A stretch of DNA of 32,930 bases from Akkermansia muciniphila (GTDB lineage Bacteria > Verrucomicrobiota > Verrucomicrobiia > Limisphaerales > UBA9464), in assembly GCA_945883815.1 (NCBI GenBank), contig CAMCYJ010000036.1, positions 1-32,930 of the forward strand, given 5' to 3'. The translations under genes were made by a program, and so were the position numbers. The notes below the pieces were generated by a model. The model saw only the letters and a program-made list of their open reading frames with translations, was not told the DNA's origin and searched no databases. This document shows positions 7,868 to 17,051 of this stretch, piece by piece. Numbering within the stretch: the first letter of the stretch is position 1; each line of letters opens with the position of its first letter.

Positions 7868-8962
7868 ATGAACCCTGATCTCGACTTCCTCGAACAACCC
7901 CTGCACCTGCCTTGGCGAGCAGCGGCCTCCGTCCGTCACGACCTGATGGCCCTGGGCGAGTGCATGGTCCGCTTGTCGCCCCCGGGCCACGGACGCATCG
8001 AGTTCGCCCGGTCTCTGGAGATCGACGTCGGTGGTGGCGAATACAATGCGGCCTACGCGGCGGCGCGCCTCGGATGGCGGACCGCCTTCGCCAGCAAGCT
8101 GCCCGACAATCCCTTGGCCGACATCGTCCTCAACCACGCCCGGGCTGCTGGGATGGATGTGAGCCACGTCGCGTTGGAACCCCACGACGGACTGGGCCGA
8201 GCCAATCGCGTGGGTTTGTATTTTGCTGAAATCGGAGTGGGCGTGCGCGGGGGCATGGCGCTCTTCGATCGGGGGCATTCCAGCGCCAGCCAAATGGCTC
8301 CGAGCGACGTGGACTGGACGAAGGTCTTCCAGCAGGAAGGCGTGCGACTGCTGCACAGCGGCGGCATCTTTGCCGTCCTCTCCGAATCCACGCGCACCAC
8401 CTTGCAAGCCGCCGTCGCCGCAGCCCGGACGGCCGGAACGCTGGTGAGCTACGACCTGAATTTCCGGGCATCTCTGGCCACGCCGGAGCGTGCGGCGGAA
8501 ATCAACCGGGAGTTCGTGGAGCAAAGCGATGTGCTCATCGGCAGTCCGGAAGGGTTCCGGGCCTTGCTCCACTCGGCCGCCCCAGACCCGCGATCCGGCA
8601 CAGCCGAACTGGTGGCCGCCGTGAGCCGGGCCTTCCCGAAGCTAAAACTCATCGCCGGCACCGAACGCACCGTTCATCAAGGGAACCGGCACGACCTGGG
8701 CGGATTCATCGGCATCGGCCAGCGCTTCGGGCAGGGCCGGGAGTACCGCGACCTGGAGATCGTGGACCGGGTCGGCACGGGTGATGTGTTTTCGGCGGGC
8801 ATCTTGCACGGACTCCTGTCCGGCCTGCCGCTGGGCCGCACGCTGGACTTCGCCCTGGCTTATGCCGCACTGGTCCACACCACCCGGGGTGACACCTCGC
8901 AGTTCCGTGCCGCAGAGATCCAGGCCCTCGCCGACGGTGCCTCGGCCTCAATGCGGCGCTGA
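7868..8962 (+). CDS. kdgK: PfkB-family sugar kinase, probably 2-keto-3-deoxygluconate kinase
   Basis: A cytoplasmic ribokinase-fold kinase of 364 residues. After a short lead it shows MALGECMVRLSPP, the N-terminal glycine signature VGGGEYNAAYAAARLG, SYDLNFRASL (typical for KDG kinases), and the C-terminal anion-hole/catalytic motif VDRVGTGDVFSAGILHG. The usual GAGD is GTGD here; the catalytic Asp remains. The kinase would convert KDG to KDPG in the Entner-Doudoroff-type branch fed by uxaA. The ATG at 7868 is preferred over the in-frame TTG at 7853; an AAGG lies immediately before it but is very close. It follows gntP by 76 bp on the same strand. A fructokinase or other PfkB sugar kinase is the alternative. 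Confidence 0.85.
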   Translation: MNPDLDFLEQPLHLPWRAAASVRHDLMALGECMVRLSPPGHGRIEFARSLEIDVGGGEYNAAYAAARLGWRTAFASKLPDNPLADIVLNHARAAGMDVSHVALEPHDGLGRANRVGLYFAEIGVGVRGGMALFDRGHSSASQMAPSDVDWTKVFQQEGVRLLHSGGIFAVLSESTRTTLQAAVAAARTAGTLVSYDLNFRASLATPERAAEINREFVEQSDVLIGSPEGFRALLHSAAPDPRSGTAELVAAVSRAFPKLKLIAGTERTVHQGNRHDLGGFIGIGQRFGQGREYRDLEIVDRVGTGDVFSAGILHGLLSGLPLGRTLDFALAYAALVHTTRGDTSQFRAAEIQALADGASASMRR

Positions 8963-9063
8963 GCCATCGGAACCAACACTCCTGGCGCTGGTCACCGCAA
9001 CGCGGGCCCGCATGACCCACAAATCTGCTCCCCCTTCGGAGCCTCAGGCCCCATGCTCACGTC

Positions 9064-9393
9064 GTGGAATCTTCTGCTTCGGCTCCGTCCGATCCGTCCG
9101 AAATTTGGTCCGTCTTCGTCCTCCGCAATCCGGCGGGGCGCTGCTTCGTGGGTCACACCGAGCACCTCGATCAATTCGCCCTCACGGCCGACACCGAGGT
9201 GGCCAAATGGACCGGTCAACCGGGCCCCTGGCCCGTCGTGTGGCGGCACGACAAGCTTTCGCGCAAGGCAGCCCTCAAATTCGAAGTCAGCCTGAAACGC
9301 GACAAGAACACCCCCCGCTTTTACACGCGCACCGGTTTGACCCCGCCCGAGATCGAATTGCCGGGAACCCCGCCTCCCGAAGGCAACGCGTGA
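9064..9393 (+). CDS. Degenerate GIY-YIG-fold small protein
   Basis: A 109-residue protein from a GTG start. Residues 14-80 read like a GIY-YIG nuclease domain: IWSVFVLRNPAGRCFVGHT matches the two first strands, KWTGQPGPWPVVW (48-60) matches the KYT...GP..L.. segment, and RKAALKFEVSLKR (67-79) matches the helix with the metal-binding Glu, kept here as Glu74. The GIY tyrosine is changed (SVFV), YIG is FVG (28-30), and the arginine expected shortly after the second strand is not obvious (HLDQF). It is therefore probably an inactive or altered member. A longer reading frame exists on the opposite strand (8992-9537), but it shows no recognisable domain. No conserved partner is seen; kdgK is upstream. 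Confidence 0.6.
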   Translation: MESSASAPSDPSEIWSVFVLRNPAGRCFVGHTEHLDQFALTADTEVAKWTGQPGPWPVVWRHDKLSRKAALKFEVSLKRDKNTPRFYTRTGLTPPEIELPGTPPPEGNA

Positions 9394-9402
9394 CCGCACG
9401 GG

Positions 9403-9424
9403 TGCATCCACGCATCCGGATGCA
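9403..9424 (+). terminator. Possible terminator hairpin without T-run
   Basis: A 7-bp perfect inverted repeat (TGCATCC and GGATGCA) with an 8-base loop starts 10 bp after the stop of the GIY-YIG-like gene. No T-run follows, so termination activity is uncertain. The stretch 9425-9533 shows nothing else I can support. Confidence 0.3.
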
Positions 9425-9533
9425 GGCGCGAATCGAGCCACTTGTTGGCCTTGGGGGGCATCCGCAACAACGGCGGTAGGACACTGGGCGGCCCGACGTT
9501 CTATCGCCCAACGCACCAACTGTGGAGCGGTTG

Positions 9534-10580
9534 TCACGGACGCCGGGAACGCCGACCTGTTTCAGGTCTCACCTTTTTGGCATTGGGCAATGTCCGATTG
9601 GAAACCTGACGGAGCGACTGCCGCTGTGGCTGAGTTTCCTCAACCGTCTGGATGAACTTCCGGATTCGCTCTTGGATCCCTGAGACGACCTCTTCGATCC
9701 ACGGATTGGGCAGACGGCGGCGCACCGTCACCGCGTGGAAGCGGACTGAAAGCCCTGGAAGCGGAATCACCTGACGCAACCGATCGGAGTCCAACTCCCG
9801 CTCGACGACGATCGCCGAGGTCAACGCGAGCCCTTTTCCCGACAAGGCCAGCAAGCGCAGGAGGGCCATGTCATCCACCTCACCGCGTACCTCAGCCTCC
9901 ACCCCGGCCTGAGCCAGCAGCAACTCGAACTGTTCACGCAGCGGTGTATGTCGGGCCGGAAGGAACAGAGGCACGTCCTTCAGGCAGGCGGGAAACCCCT
10001 TCGATTCGTCCAGCCTCCGCATCCGACCGACCAGATAGGCCGGGACCTCCCCGAGCACCTGGTTGAACACCTCCGGAGACCCGCCCGGTGGCGCAGGAGC
10101 CTCCGACAACACCACGTCCAAATCATGAGACCGGAGACGAACCAGCAGGTCGTCGAAGGATCCGGCGGAGACTGAGATGGCCGCGTCGGGGCGCGTCAGC
10201 AAAGGTTCAATGAAGTCGAACTGGAGGTTCTTGGACAACGGCGCCACCGCACCGATTCGGAGCGCTCGGCGCTTTTTCTGCGCCCCGGGTCTGCGGAACA
10301 AATCCAGCAGTTCGGCCCCCGATTCGTGGATCGCATCGGCATGGTTCAAGACCGCGCGCCCCGCGTCGGTCAAAACCATGGATCTGCCTCGCCGGTCGAA
10401 CAGGCATTCTCCAAGCCATTCCTCCAGCTCGGCCAATTGCTCGCTCAAGGCCGAGGCCGAGACCCTCAGGACACGGGCGGCGCGGGTTACGCCTCCCTCG
10501 CGGGCTATTGCCCGGAATCTCAACAAGTGATGGTAATTCAGCCAATCCCCTGTCTCGCGCACCGTTTTTGGGAAATCCAT
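9534..10580 (-). CDS. LysR-family regulator, NhaR-like
   Basis: A DNA-binding transcription regulator of 348 residues. The N-terminal winged helix-turn-helix spans about residues 14-75 (WLNYHHLLRFRAIAREGGVT, then RAARVLRVSASALSEQLAELE, FDRRGRSMVLTDAGR). It is followed by a LysR substrate-binding domain to about residue 315. The opening WLNYHHL is typical of the NhaR subgroup, known from sodium/pH response. No NhaA or other Na+/H+ antiporter is in the window, so the signal and targets here are open. The C-terminal 35 residues are rich in Arg/Gln and look disordered. The ATG at 10580 follows a weak AAGG. The regulator is divergent from the hypothetical gene at 10658 and may control it, as LysR proteins often do. 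Confidence 0.88.
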   Translation of the reverse strand: MDFPKTVRETGDWLNYHHLLRFRAIAREGGVTRAARVLRVSASALSEQLAELEEWLGECLFDRRGRSMVLTDAGRAVLNHADAIHESGAELLDLFRRPGAQKKRRALRIGAVAPLSKNLQFDFIEPLLTRPDAAISVSAGSFDDLLVRLRSHDLDVVLSEAPAPPGGSPEVFNQVLGEVPAYLVGRMRRLDESKGFPACLKDVPLFLPARHTPLREQFELLLAQAGVEAEVRGEVDDMALLRLLALSGKGLALTSAIVVERELDSDRLRQVIPLPGLSVRFHAVTVRRRLPNPWIEEVVSGIQERIRKFIQTVEETQPQRQSLRQVSNRTLPNAKKVRPETGRRSRRP

Positions 10581-10618
10581 ACCTTCGGAATTACCGCACG
10601 TTCCATTCTGACTTTCGA

Positions 10619-10631
10619 TATTTTTGAATAA
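10619..10631. promoter_or_regulatory. Candidate LysR-type binding site (T-N11-A, partial dyad)
   Basis: The AT-rich sequence TATTTTTGAATAA lies 38 bp from the LysR start codon and 26 bp from the divergent ORF. It contains the dyad TATT/AATA and fits the loose T-N11-A rule for LysR regulators. The surrounding 10581-10657 is unusually AT-rich for this window. Assignment rests on position and pattern only. Confidence 0.3.
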
Positions 10632-10657
10632 CAGTTCTACGCTAGGATCCCGTTGCC

Positions 10658-11083
10658 ATGGATTTCAACAGAGCCAACACAACAGAACGGTACGCCGCCC
10701 CACACAGTCCCCACGAGTCGATCCCCGTCCCCAATCTGGGATGCCCCTCCCGGGTCATCGCGATTGAGCACTTGGATCGCAGGGACGCCGTCGAATCCCC
10801 CGCGGAATGTCGGACCTTGTGGGTCAGCCTCATCAATCCGCGATCCCTACTCGGACCGCTTCTAGATGAAATGGCGTTCGAGGGGGCCTGGCTTGAAACC
10901 GACGGCCAAGCCCGGATCCGACTGCTCGGACAAGGCGAACGCCGAGTCGCGGCTCCGCTGTTCCACTCCCCCGAGTCGGCACGCCTTTGGTTGGCATCGG
11001 AGCTGTTGAAGAGCGCTTCGGACCCGGCAGGCCTGAAGACCCATGATTCTCCGGATGCGGGTACGGAAAATCTCGCCGCCTGA
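10658..11083 (+). CDS. Hypothetical protein divergent from the LysR gene
   Basis: A 141-residue open frame starting with ATG 77 bp from the divergent LysR start. The protein looks soluble, with a plausible core at residues 50-125 (LWVSLINPRSLLGPLLDEMAF, then GAWLETDGQARIRLLG, HSPESARLWLASELLKS). I recognise no family. No signal peptide or membrane helix is seen and no Shine-Dalgarno motif precedes it. The LysR-divergent position supports a real gene, but an overlapping minus-strand frame (10642-11097) means it could be spurious. It ends 58 bp before icd. Confidence 0.45.
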   Translation: MDFNRANTTERYAAPHSPHESIPVPNLGCPSRVIAIEHLDRRDAVESPAECRTLWVSLINPRSLLGPLLDEMAFEGAWLETDGQARIRLLGQGERRVAAPLFHSPESARLWLASELLKSASDPAGLKTHDSPDAGTENLAA

Positions 11084-11141
11084 GGGCGTGGATCCAATCA
11101 CCCAAAAGACTTCTGAAACACCCAGTCAAAACGATTACTTC

Positions 11142-12614
11142 ATGAATCCCAGTCATTCCACGAAAACAGCCCCCATCCCCGTGACCCTGATTCCCGGCGA
11201 CGGCATCGGACCCGAGGTCGTCGACGCGGCGCGCCGCCTCGTCGACGCCACCGGGGTGCCCATCGCTTGGGAGGAGGCCCATGCAGGCGCCTCCATCTTC
11301 CGCAAGGGCATCGCATCCGGCGTGCCGCAGGAGACCCTCGACTCGATCAGCCGCACCCGGCTGGTCCTCAAAGGGCCGCTCGAGACGCCGGTTGGCTTTG
11401 GCGAGAAGAGCGCCAACGTCACCCTGCGCAAGCTCTTCGAGACCTACGGCAACATCCGGCCGGTGCGCGAGCTGCCCGGCGTACCCACGCCCTACGCGGG
11501 TCGCGGCATCGACCTGGTCGTCGTTCGTGAGAATGTCGAGGACCTGTACGCCGGCATCGAACACATGCAAACCCCCGGCGTGGCCCAATGCCTCAAGATC
11601 ATTTCGCGCAAGGGTTGCGAGAAGATCGTGCGCTTGGCCTTCGAGGTCGCCCGGGCCGAAGGCCGGAAGATGGTCCACTGCGCAACCAAGGCCAACATCA
11701 TGAAGTTCACCGAAGGCCTGCTGAAACGAACCTTCGAGGAGATCGCCCCGGAGTACCCGGAAATCTCGGCCCAGCACATCATCGTGGACAACTGCGCCCA
11801 TCAGCTGGTGAGGCGGCCGGAGCAGTTCTCGGTGATCGTCACCACCAACATGAACGGGGACATCCTTTCGGATCTCACCTCGGCCCTGGTCGGCGGGCTC
11901 GGGTTCGCACCGTCGGCCAACATCGGCTCCGAGGTGGCCATCTTCGAGGCCGTCCACGGTTCCGCACCCAAGTACGCCGGAAAGGACGTCATCAACCCGA
12001 CGGCGATGATCCTCTCGGGCGTGCTCATGCTGCGGCACATCGGGGCCCATGCGGAGGCCGACACCTTGGAGAACGCCGTGCTGTTCACCTTCGAAGAAGG
12101 CCGGCACCGGACGCGGGACTTTGCCGGCGACGCCGGATCCTGCGGCACTCGGGCCTTCACCGACGCCATCTTGGGCAACCTCGGCAAAACACCCCAGCAT
12201 ACCCCGGCCAGGACCCGGTCAAAACTGGTCCTGCCGGTGACCTCGACGGTGGTGGACATGGTCCGCCCGACCCAGCGCGAGGTGGTGGGCATCGACGTGT
12301 TCGTGGAGTCGCCGCTGCAGCCCGAGCAACTCGGCCCGAAGGTTCAAGCGGCGGCCGAAGGCACGGCCTTTGGGCTGAAGATGATCTCCAACCGCGGCAC
12401 CGTGGTCTTCCCCCTCACGGGCACCCGAACCGATGTGGTGGACCAGCACCGGTGCCGCTTCCTGTCCCGGAACCCCGCCCTCGACGTCGGCAACGATGAG
12501 GTGAGAGCGCTGCTGTCGGGGCTCGAGCGGCTGGGGCTGCGCTGGATGCACATCGAAAAACTCCAGGCCTTCGACGGTCGGCCGGCCTTCACCAAGGCCC
12601 AGGGCGAGGACTGA
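11142..12614 (+). CDS. icd: Isocitrate dehydrogenase, long form with C-terminal domain, probably NADP-dependent
   Basis: Oxidises isocitrate to 2-oxoglutarate in the TCA cycle. The first ~335 residues are the isocitrate/isopropylmalate dehydrogenase fold: IPGDGIGPEVVDA, the substrate loop EKSANVTLRKLFETYGNIRPVR, VVVRENVEDLYAGIEH, KANIMKFTEG, and the cofactor loop HGSAPKYAGKDVINPTAMILSG. Lys-Tyr in that loop resembles the NADP-specific E. coli enzyme. A further ~150 residues form a C-terminal domain (from about residue 365, RSKLVLPVTSTVVDMVRPTQREVVGIDVF, to the end), as in the 490-500-residue Thermus and Rickettsia type enzymes. The ATG at 11142 is chosen because the conserved strand begins soon after; the frame continues upstream to 11043 without family similarity. 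It has no visible Shine-Dalgarno sequence. It converges on ahcY across a hairpin. Confidence 0.93.
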   Translation: MNPSHSTKTAPIPVTLIPGDGIGPEVVDAARRLVDATGVPIAWEEAHAGASIFRKGIASGVPQETLDSISRTRLVLKGPLETPVGFGEKSANVTLRKLFETYGNIRPVRELPGVPTPYAGRGIDLVVVRENVEDLYAGIEHMQTPGVAQCLKIISRKGCEKIVRLAFEVARAEGRKMVHCATKANIMKFTEGLLKRTFEEIAPEYPEISAQHIIVDNCAHQLVRRPEQFSVIVTTNMNGDILSDLTSALVGGLGFAPSANIGSEVAIFEAVHGSAPKYAGKDVINPTAMILSGVLMLRHIGAHAEADTLENAVLFTFEEGRHRTRDFAGDAGSCGTRAFTDAILGNLGKTPQHTPARTRSKLVLPVTSTVVDMVRPTQREVVGIDVFVESPLQPEQLGPKVQAAAEGTAFGLKMISNRGTVVFPLTGTRTDVVDQHRCRFLSRNPALDVGNDEVRALLSGLERLGLRWMHIEKLQAFDGRPAFTKAQGED

Positions 12615-12630
12615 CACCCGGCCCCGCCAG

Positions 12631-12671
12631 GACAAGCAAACGGCGGCGGGACATACAACGTCCCGCCGCCG
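12631..12671 (-). terminator. Strong hairpin between convergent icd and ahcY
   Basis: A perfect 12-bp inverted repeat (12641-12652 and 12660-12671) with a 7-base loop lies in the 91-bp gap between the two convergent stops. On the minus strand it is followed by a T-rich stretch (TTTGCTTGT), so it best serves ahcY. The plus side lacks a T-run, though the hairpin may act in both directions. Confidence 0.7.
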
Positions 12672-12705
12672 TGTGAGGGAGATCTCTGATGGAGATCGGG
12701 CCAGA

Positions 12706-14205
<1,500 letters not shown>

Positions 14206-14245
14206 GGAATGGTTTCTTAAGGGATGTCTTGGACGAAGGCAGGGA

Positions 14246-15427
14246 TTACTTCACGGCCTTTTGCAGGGCCTTGACCTTGTCGACAGCCTCCCAGGTGAGG
14301 TCCTTGTCGTCCTTGCCGAAATGACCGTAGTTGGTGGTCTTGGAATAGATCGGGCGGAGCAGCTTGAGCTGGCTGACGATGTCAGCCGGCTTGAAGCTGA
14401 ACACCTCTTCGACGGCGCTCGTGATCGCGGCATCGGTGAGACCTTCCTTGGCGGTGCCGAAGGTGTTCACGTACACGCTGACAGGATCAGGGTATCCGAT
14501 GGCGTAGGCGAACTGGATCTCGGCGCGGTCGGCCAGGCCGGCGGCCACGATGTTCTTGGCCACATAACGGCCCATGTAGGCGGCCGAGCGGTCGACCTTG
14601 GAGGGATCCTTGCCGGAGAAGGCGCCGCCGCCGTGGCGGCCGAACCCACCGTAGCTGTCGACGATGATCTTGCGACCGGTCAGACCGGTGTCGCCCTGAG
14701 GCCCACCCACCACGAAGCGGCCGGTGGGGTTGATGAGGAAGAGGGTTTCCTTGGTGAGGAGGTTCTTGGGCAGCACCTTCTTGATGACTTCCTCGACGCA
14801 GAACTCCTCGATGGTGGAATGATCCACATCGGCGGAGTGCTGGGTGGAGATCACCACGTTGGAAATGGCCACCGGGCGGTCGTTCTCGTACACCACGGAG
14901 ACTTGCGACTTGGCGTCGGGGCGCAGCCACGGGGCAAGCTTTCCGGCCTTGCGAATCTGGGTGAGCTTGCGGCCCAGATGGTGGGCGAACATGATCGGCG
15001 CGGGCATGAGCTCAGGCGTCTCGTTGCTCGCGTAGCCGAACATCAGGCCCTGGTCACCGGCACCCTGCTCCGACTTCTTCTTGCCCTTGGCCGCCTTGGC
15101 GTCGACGCCCTGGGCGATGTCCGGCGACTGCTGGGTGACGTACACGTTCACCATGACCTTGTCGGCGTGGAACACGTCGTCGTCGTTCACATAGCCGATT
15201 TCGCGAATGGCCTCGCGGGCCAGCTTCACGTAGTCGAGCTTGGCCTTGGTGGTGATCTCACCGCCGACCACGGCGATGTTGGACTTCACGTAAGTTTCAC
15301 AGGCGACGCGGCTGAACTTGTCCTGCGCAAGGCAGGCGTCCAAAACGGCGTCGGAGATCGTGTCGGCGACCTTGTCGGGATGGCCCTCGCCGACGGACTC
15401 GGACGAGAAGATGAAGCGGTTGCTCAT
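14246..15427 (-). CDS. metK: S-adenosylmethionine synthetase
   Basis: Makes SAM from methionine and ATP in the cytoplasm. The 393-residue protein is of normal length and shows all main motifs: [13 protein letters not shown] near residue 10, the ATP motif [12 protein letters not shown], and the glycine-rich loop [20 protein letters not shown] short Lys-rich insertion ([11 protein letters not shown]) precedes GAGDQG. The ATG at 15427 is the natural family start ([13 protein letters not shown]); no Shine-Dalgarno sequence precedes it. ahcY follows 40 bp downstream. The long upstream leader carries predicted RNA structure described separately. Confidence 0.97.
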   Translation of the reverse strand: MSNRFIFSSESVGEGHPDKVADTISDAVLDACLAQDKFSRVACETYVKSNIAVVGGEITTKAKLDYVKLAREAIREIGYVNDDDVFHADKVMVNVYVTQQSPDIAQGVDAKAAKGKKKSEQGAGDQGLMFGYASNETPELMPAPIMFAHHLGRKLTQIRKAGKLAPWLRPDAKSQVSVVYENDRPVAISNVVISTQHSADVDHSTIEEFCVEEVIKKVLPKNLLTKETLFLINPTGRFVVGGPQGDTGLTGRKIIVDSYGGFGRHGGGAFSGKDPSKVDRSAAYMGRYVAKNIVAAGLADRAEIQFAYAIGYPDPVSVYVNTFGTAKEGLTDAAITSAVEEVFSFKPADIVSQLKLLRPIYSKTTNYGHFGKDDKDLTWEAVDKVKALQKAVK

Positions 15428-15476
15428 GAACGTTGAAGACGGTGGTTTGCTGTCAGAATTGAACGTATTAACGAAT

Positions 15477-15565
15477 CAGGATCCGATGATGCGTGAGATT
15501 TGCCCGCGGTCAACGGGCATTTTTCCCAGGATCCGAACCGAAGCCCCTTTTCGGAAAGCCTTCGG
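15477..15565 (-). promoter_or_regulatory. Structured leader upstream of metK-ahcY
   Basis: Reading toward metK, three elements follow each other. The first is a composite stem-loop at 15565-15538 (CCGAAG/CTTCGG outer stem, CTTT/AAAG inner stem, TCGG-type tetraloop). The second is a 6-bp GC-rich hairpin at 15519-15501 (TGCCCG/CGGGCA, 7-base loop). The third is a 10-bp direct repeat (plus-strand CAGGATCCGA at 15477-15486 and 15527-15536, exactly 50 bp apart) that brackets the second hairpin. Because each copy contains self-complementary GGATCC, the two copies can pair and enclose the hairpin. I do not recognise a known SAM or SAH riboswitch. Function as a regulatory RNA is inference. Confidence 0.35.
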
Positions 15566-15616
15566 GCGCTTCCGACCCGCTGGGAATCCCGCCGGTGTCG
15601 CTTCTGGATCAGCAGG

Positions 15617-15657
15617 AAAAGGCCGGAGTCCCGGGTGAGCATCCGGTTCCTCCGGCC
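15617..15657 (-). terminator. Terminator of the Calx-beta gene
   Basis: An 8-bp inverted repeat GGCCGGAG/CTCCGGCC (15621-15628 with 15650-15657) contains a second 4-bp CCGG/CCGG stem in its loop. On the minus strand it is followed by TTTTCCT. It starts 55 bp after the leftward Calx-beta stop codon and separates that gene from the metK leader. Confidence 0.8.
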
Positions 15658-15712
15658 GTTGCGAGGCCAAATGAGGCGTAATTCCTGGGAACACCAACCG
15701 TTCCGGCCCGCC

Positions 15713-16930
15713 TCACCAGGGGAAGGTGTAGACGAGGGGCTCTGGGGGAAGGATCCGGTACATGCGCATCACGGAGGCTTCGTAGGAGTCGAAGGCGTAG
15801 CGCTCGGTATCGGCACCTTCGAAAATCCAGTAGGTCCGCCAGGGACCCGCCGCGCCCGCGTCGGAAGACTCCAGCCGCACTTGATATCCGCGGGCCACCC
15901 GGGTCGACAGCATCACGCCGCGCTGGCCGCCCCCGTTGTCATACTCAGAGAGGGTCACCGGCTCGGCCGGACTGGGCGTCTCGTCGTCGGCCAAGGTCAA
16001 CACCGTGCTTTCGGCTCCCTTCATCAGTTTCAGACCCGCACCGCTCGGCTCCAGGGTGAGGATGACATCTTGGGTGCCCTGGGCCTCGGTGTTGTTCACC
16101 AACGGGATTTGGACGAAAATCTGCGACTGACCCGGCTCGAAGGTCGCGGTGCGGTTGGTCTGGCCGCCCAAGACGGCCAGCGCAGAGGCCGGGCCTTCCA
16201 GCCGGTAGGTCACCGTGGCCGCCTGCCGGGTGTTGAGGGTACGCCACAGGCGGATTTGGGCGTAGCCGTTGGCGGACCCCTCGTTGATCTGGAAGCGGGG
16301 CGAAACGAAGCCCACCTCGCCCGGATTCAGGTCGTCGAGGAGGCTCACTTCCATGCGGACCGGCGCGTTGGTGCTGCCGTCAATGGACAACTCGAAGACG
16401 GCTGTTTCGGTGCCCTCGTTGATCTCGTCGAGGATTGTGGGCAGTGGCAGCCAGTTCATGGAACCGAGCCCGCCCATAGCCGGCACGACCTTCACGGGCT
16501 GATTCGTATCGAAATCCTGGCCCGGAGTGGCGGTGCCGCTGACGAACCGAGCGCGAACCGTGATGTCATTGGTACCCTGATAATCACCCAGGATCGTGAA
16601 AAACAGAGGGATGTAGGCCCGATCCTCGGCGATCTCGAGCTTCGGATAGTCGAGTTTCAGGGACAGGCTTTGCAGGCCATTGGCGGCCCCGGACTCCGGG
16701 CGGGCCGGCGGAACCTCCCGCTCGACGGGGGGAATCGGAGGTGTCGGCTTCTCCGCCGGCTGTTCCACTTGTTGAGACGGAGGCCCCGGGTTGGTGTCCG
16801 GCACCGGTCGGACCTGAGCCGTCAGGGAGGGGCTGGTCAGGGCAGCGGAGGCGACGACCACGGACCACAGGAACCGCACCGTGAGGAGACATGCAAGGAA
16901 CGACGGTTTTCGCATACGTTGAGGACTCAT
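15713..16930 (-). CDS. Secreted Calx-beta repeat protein
   Basis: An exported 405-residue protein of unknown function. A signal peptide lies in about residues 1-40 (basic start, hydrophobic FLWSVVVASAALTS). A Pro/Glu-rich linker (about 42-80) follows. Two Calx-beta-like domains come next: the first around residues 90-200 (LEIAEDRAYIPLFFTI, SGTATPGQDFD, INEGTETAVFEL), the second around 205-320 (FQINEGSANGYAQIRLWRT, NNTEAQGTQDVILTLEP, VLTLADDE). Calx-beta domains bind Ca2+ and often act in adhesion. A final ~70-residue region (GYQVRLESSDAG...RMYRILPPE) resembles the end of the subtilase at 24327. The start may be ATG 16930 or 16915 (MRKPSF); a promoter-like pair lies just upstream. Confidence 0.8.
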   Translation of the reverse strand: MSPQRMRKPSFLACLLTVRFLWSVVVASAALTSPSLTAQVRPVPDTNPGPPSQQVEQPAEKPTPPIPPVEREVPPARPESGAANGLQSLSLKLDYPKLEIAEDRAYIPLFFTILGDYQGTNDITVRARFVSGTATPGQDFDTNQPVKVVPAMGGLGSMNWLPLPTILDEINEGTETAVFELSIDGSTNAPVRMEVSLLDDLNPGEVGFVSPRFQINEGSANGYAQIRLWRTLNTRQAATVTYRLEGPASALAVLGGQTNRTATFEPGQSQIFVQIPLVNNTEAQGTQDVILTLEPSGAGLKLMKGAESTVLTLADDETPSPAEPVTLSEYDNGGGQRGVMLSTRVARGYQVRLESSDAGAAGPWRTYWIFEGADTERYAFDSYEASVMRMYRILPPEPLVYTFPW

Positions 16931-16954
16931 GGCTCTGGATTTCAGTCTTTTTCT

Positions 16955-16983
16955 AATCTATTGGACTGTTATTGCTTATTGAA
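16955..16983 (-). promoter_or_regulatory. Candidate sigma70-type promoter for the Calx-beta gene
   Basis: On the minus strand TTCAAT (16983-16978) and TAGATT (16960-16955) are separated by 17 bp and lie 25 bp before the ATG at 16930, in an AT-rich island unlike its surroundings. Matches to consensus are partial (3/6 and 4/6). Confidence 0.4.
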
Positions 16984-17051
16984 AACAGACAGTGAGCTCC
17001 GGAGGGCATCTTTGTTGGAAAGCGGTAACGCCGAACAGCGATCGGGACCGC

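Noticed and set aside
8992..9537. 181-residue minus-strand frame overlapping the GIY-YIG-like gene
   Set aside because: It is longer than the plus-strand gene but has no family pattern, while the plus frame aligns to a known fold. Not fully excluded.
10833..12200. 455-residue minus-strand frame opposite icd
   Set aside because: Shadow of icd codon structure; composition is low-complexity and no motif is seen.
15428..15712. Known SAM riboswitch class upstream of metK
   Set aside because: I could not match the conserved cores of the SAM or SAH classes I know; only a generic structured leader is claimed.
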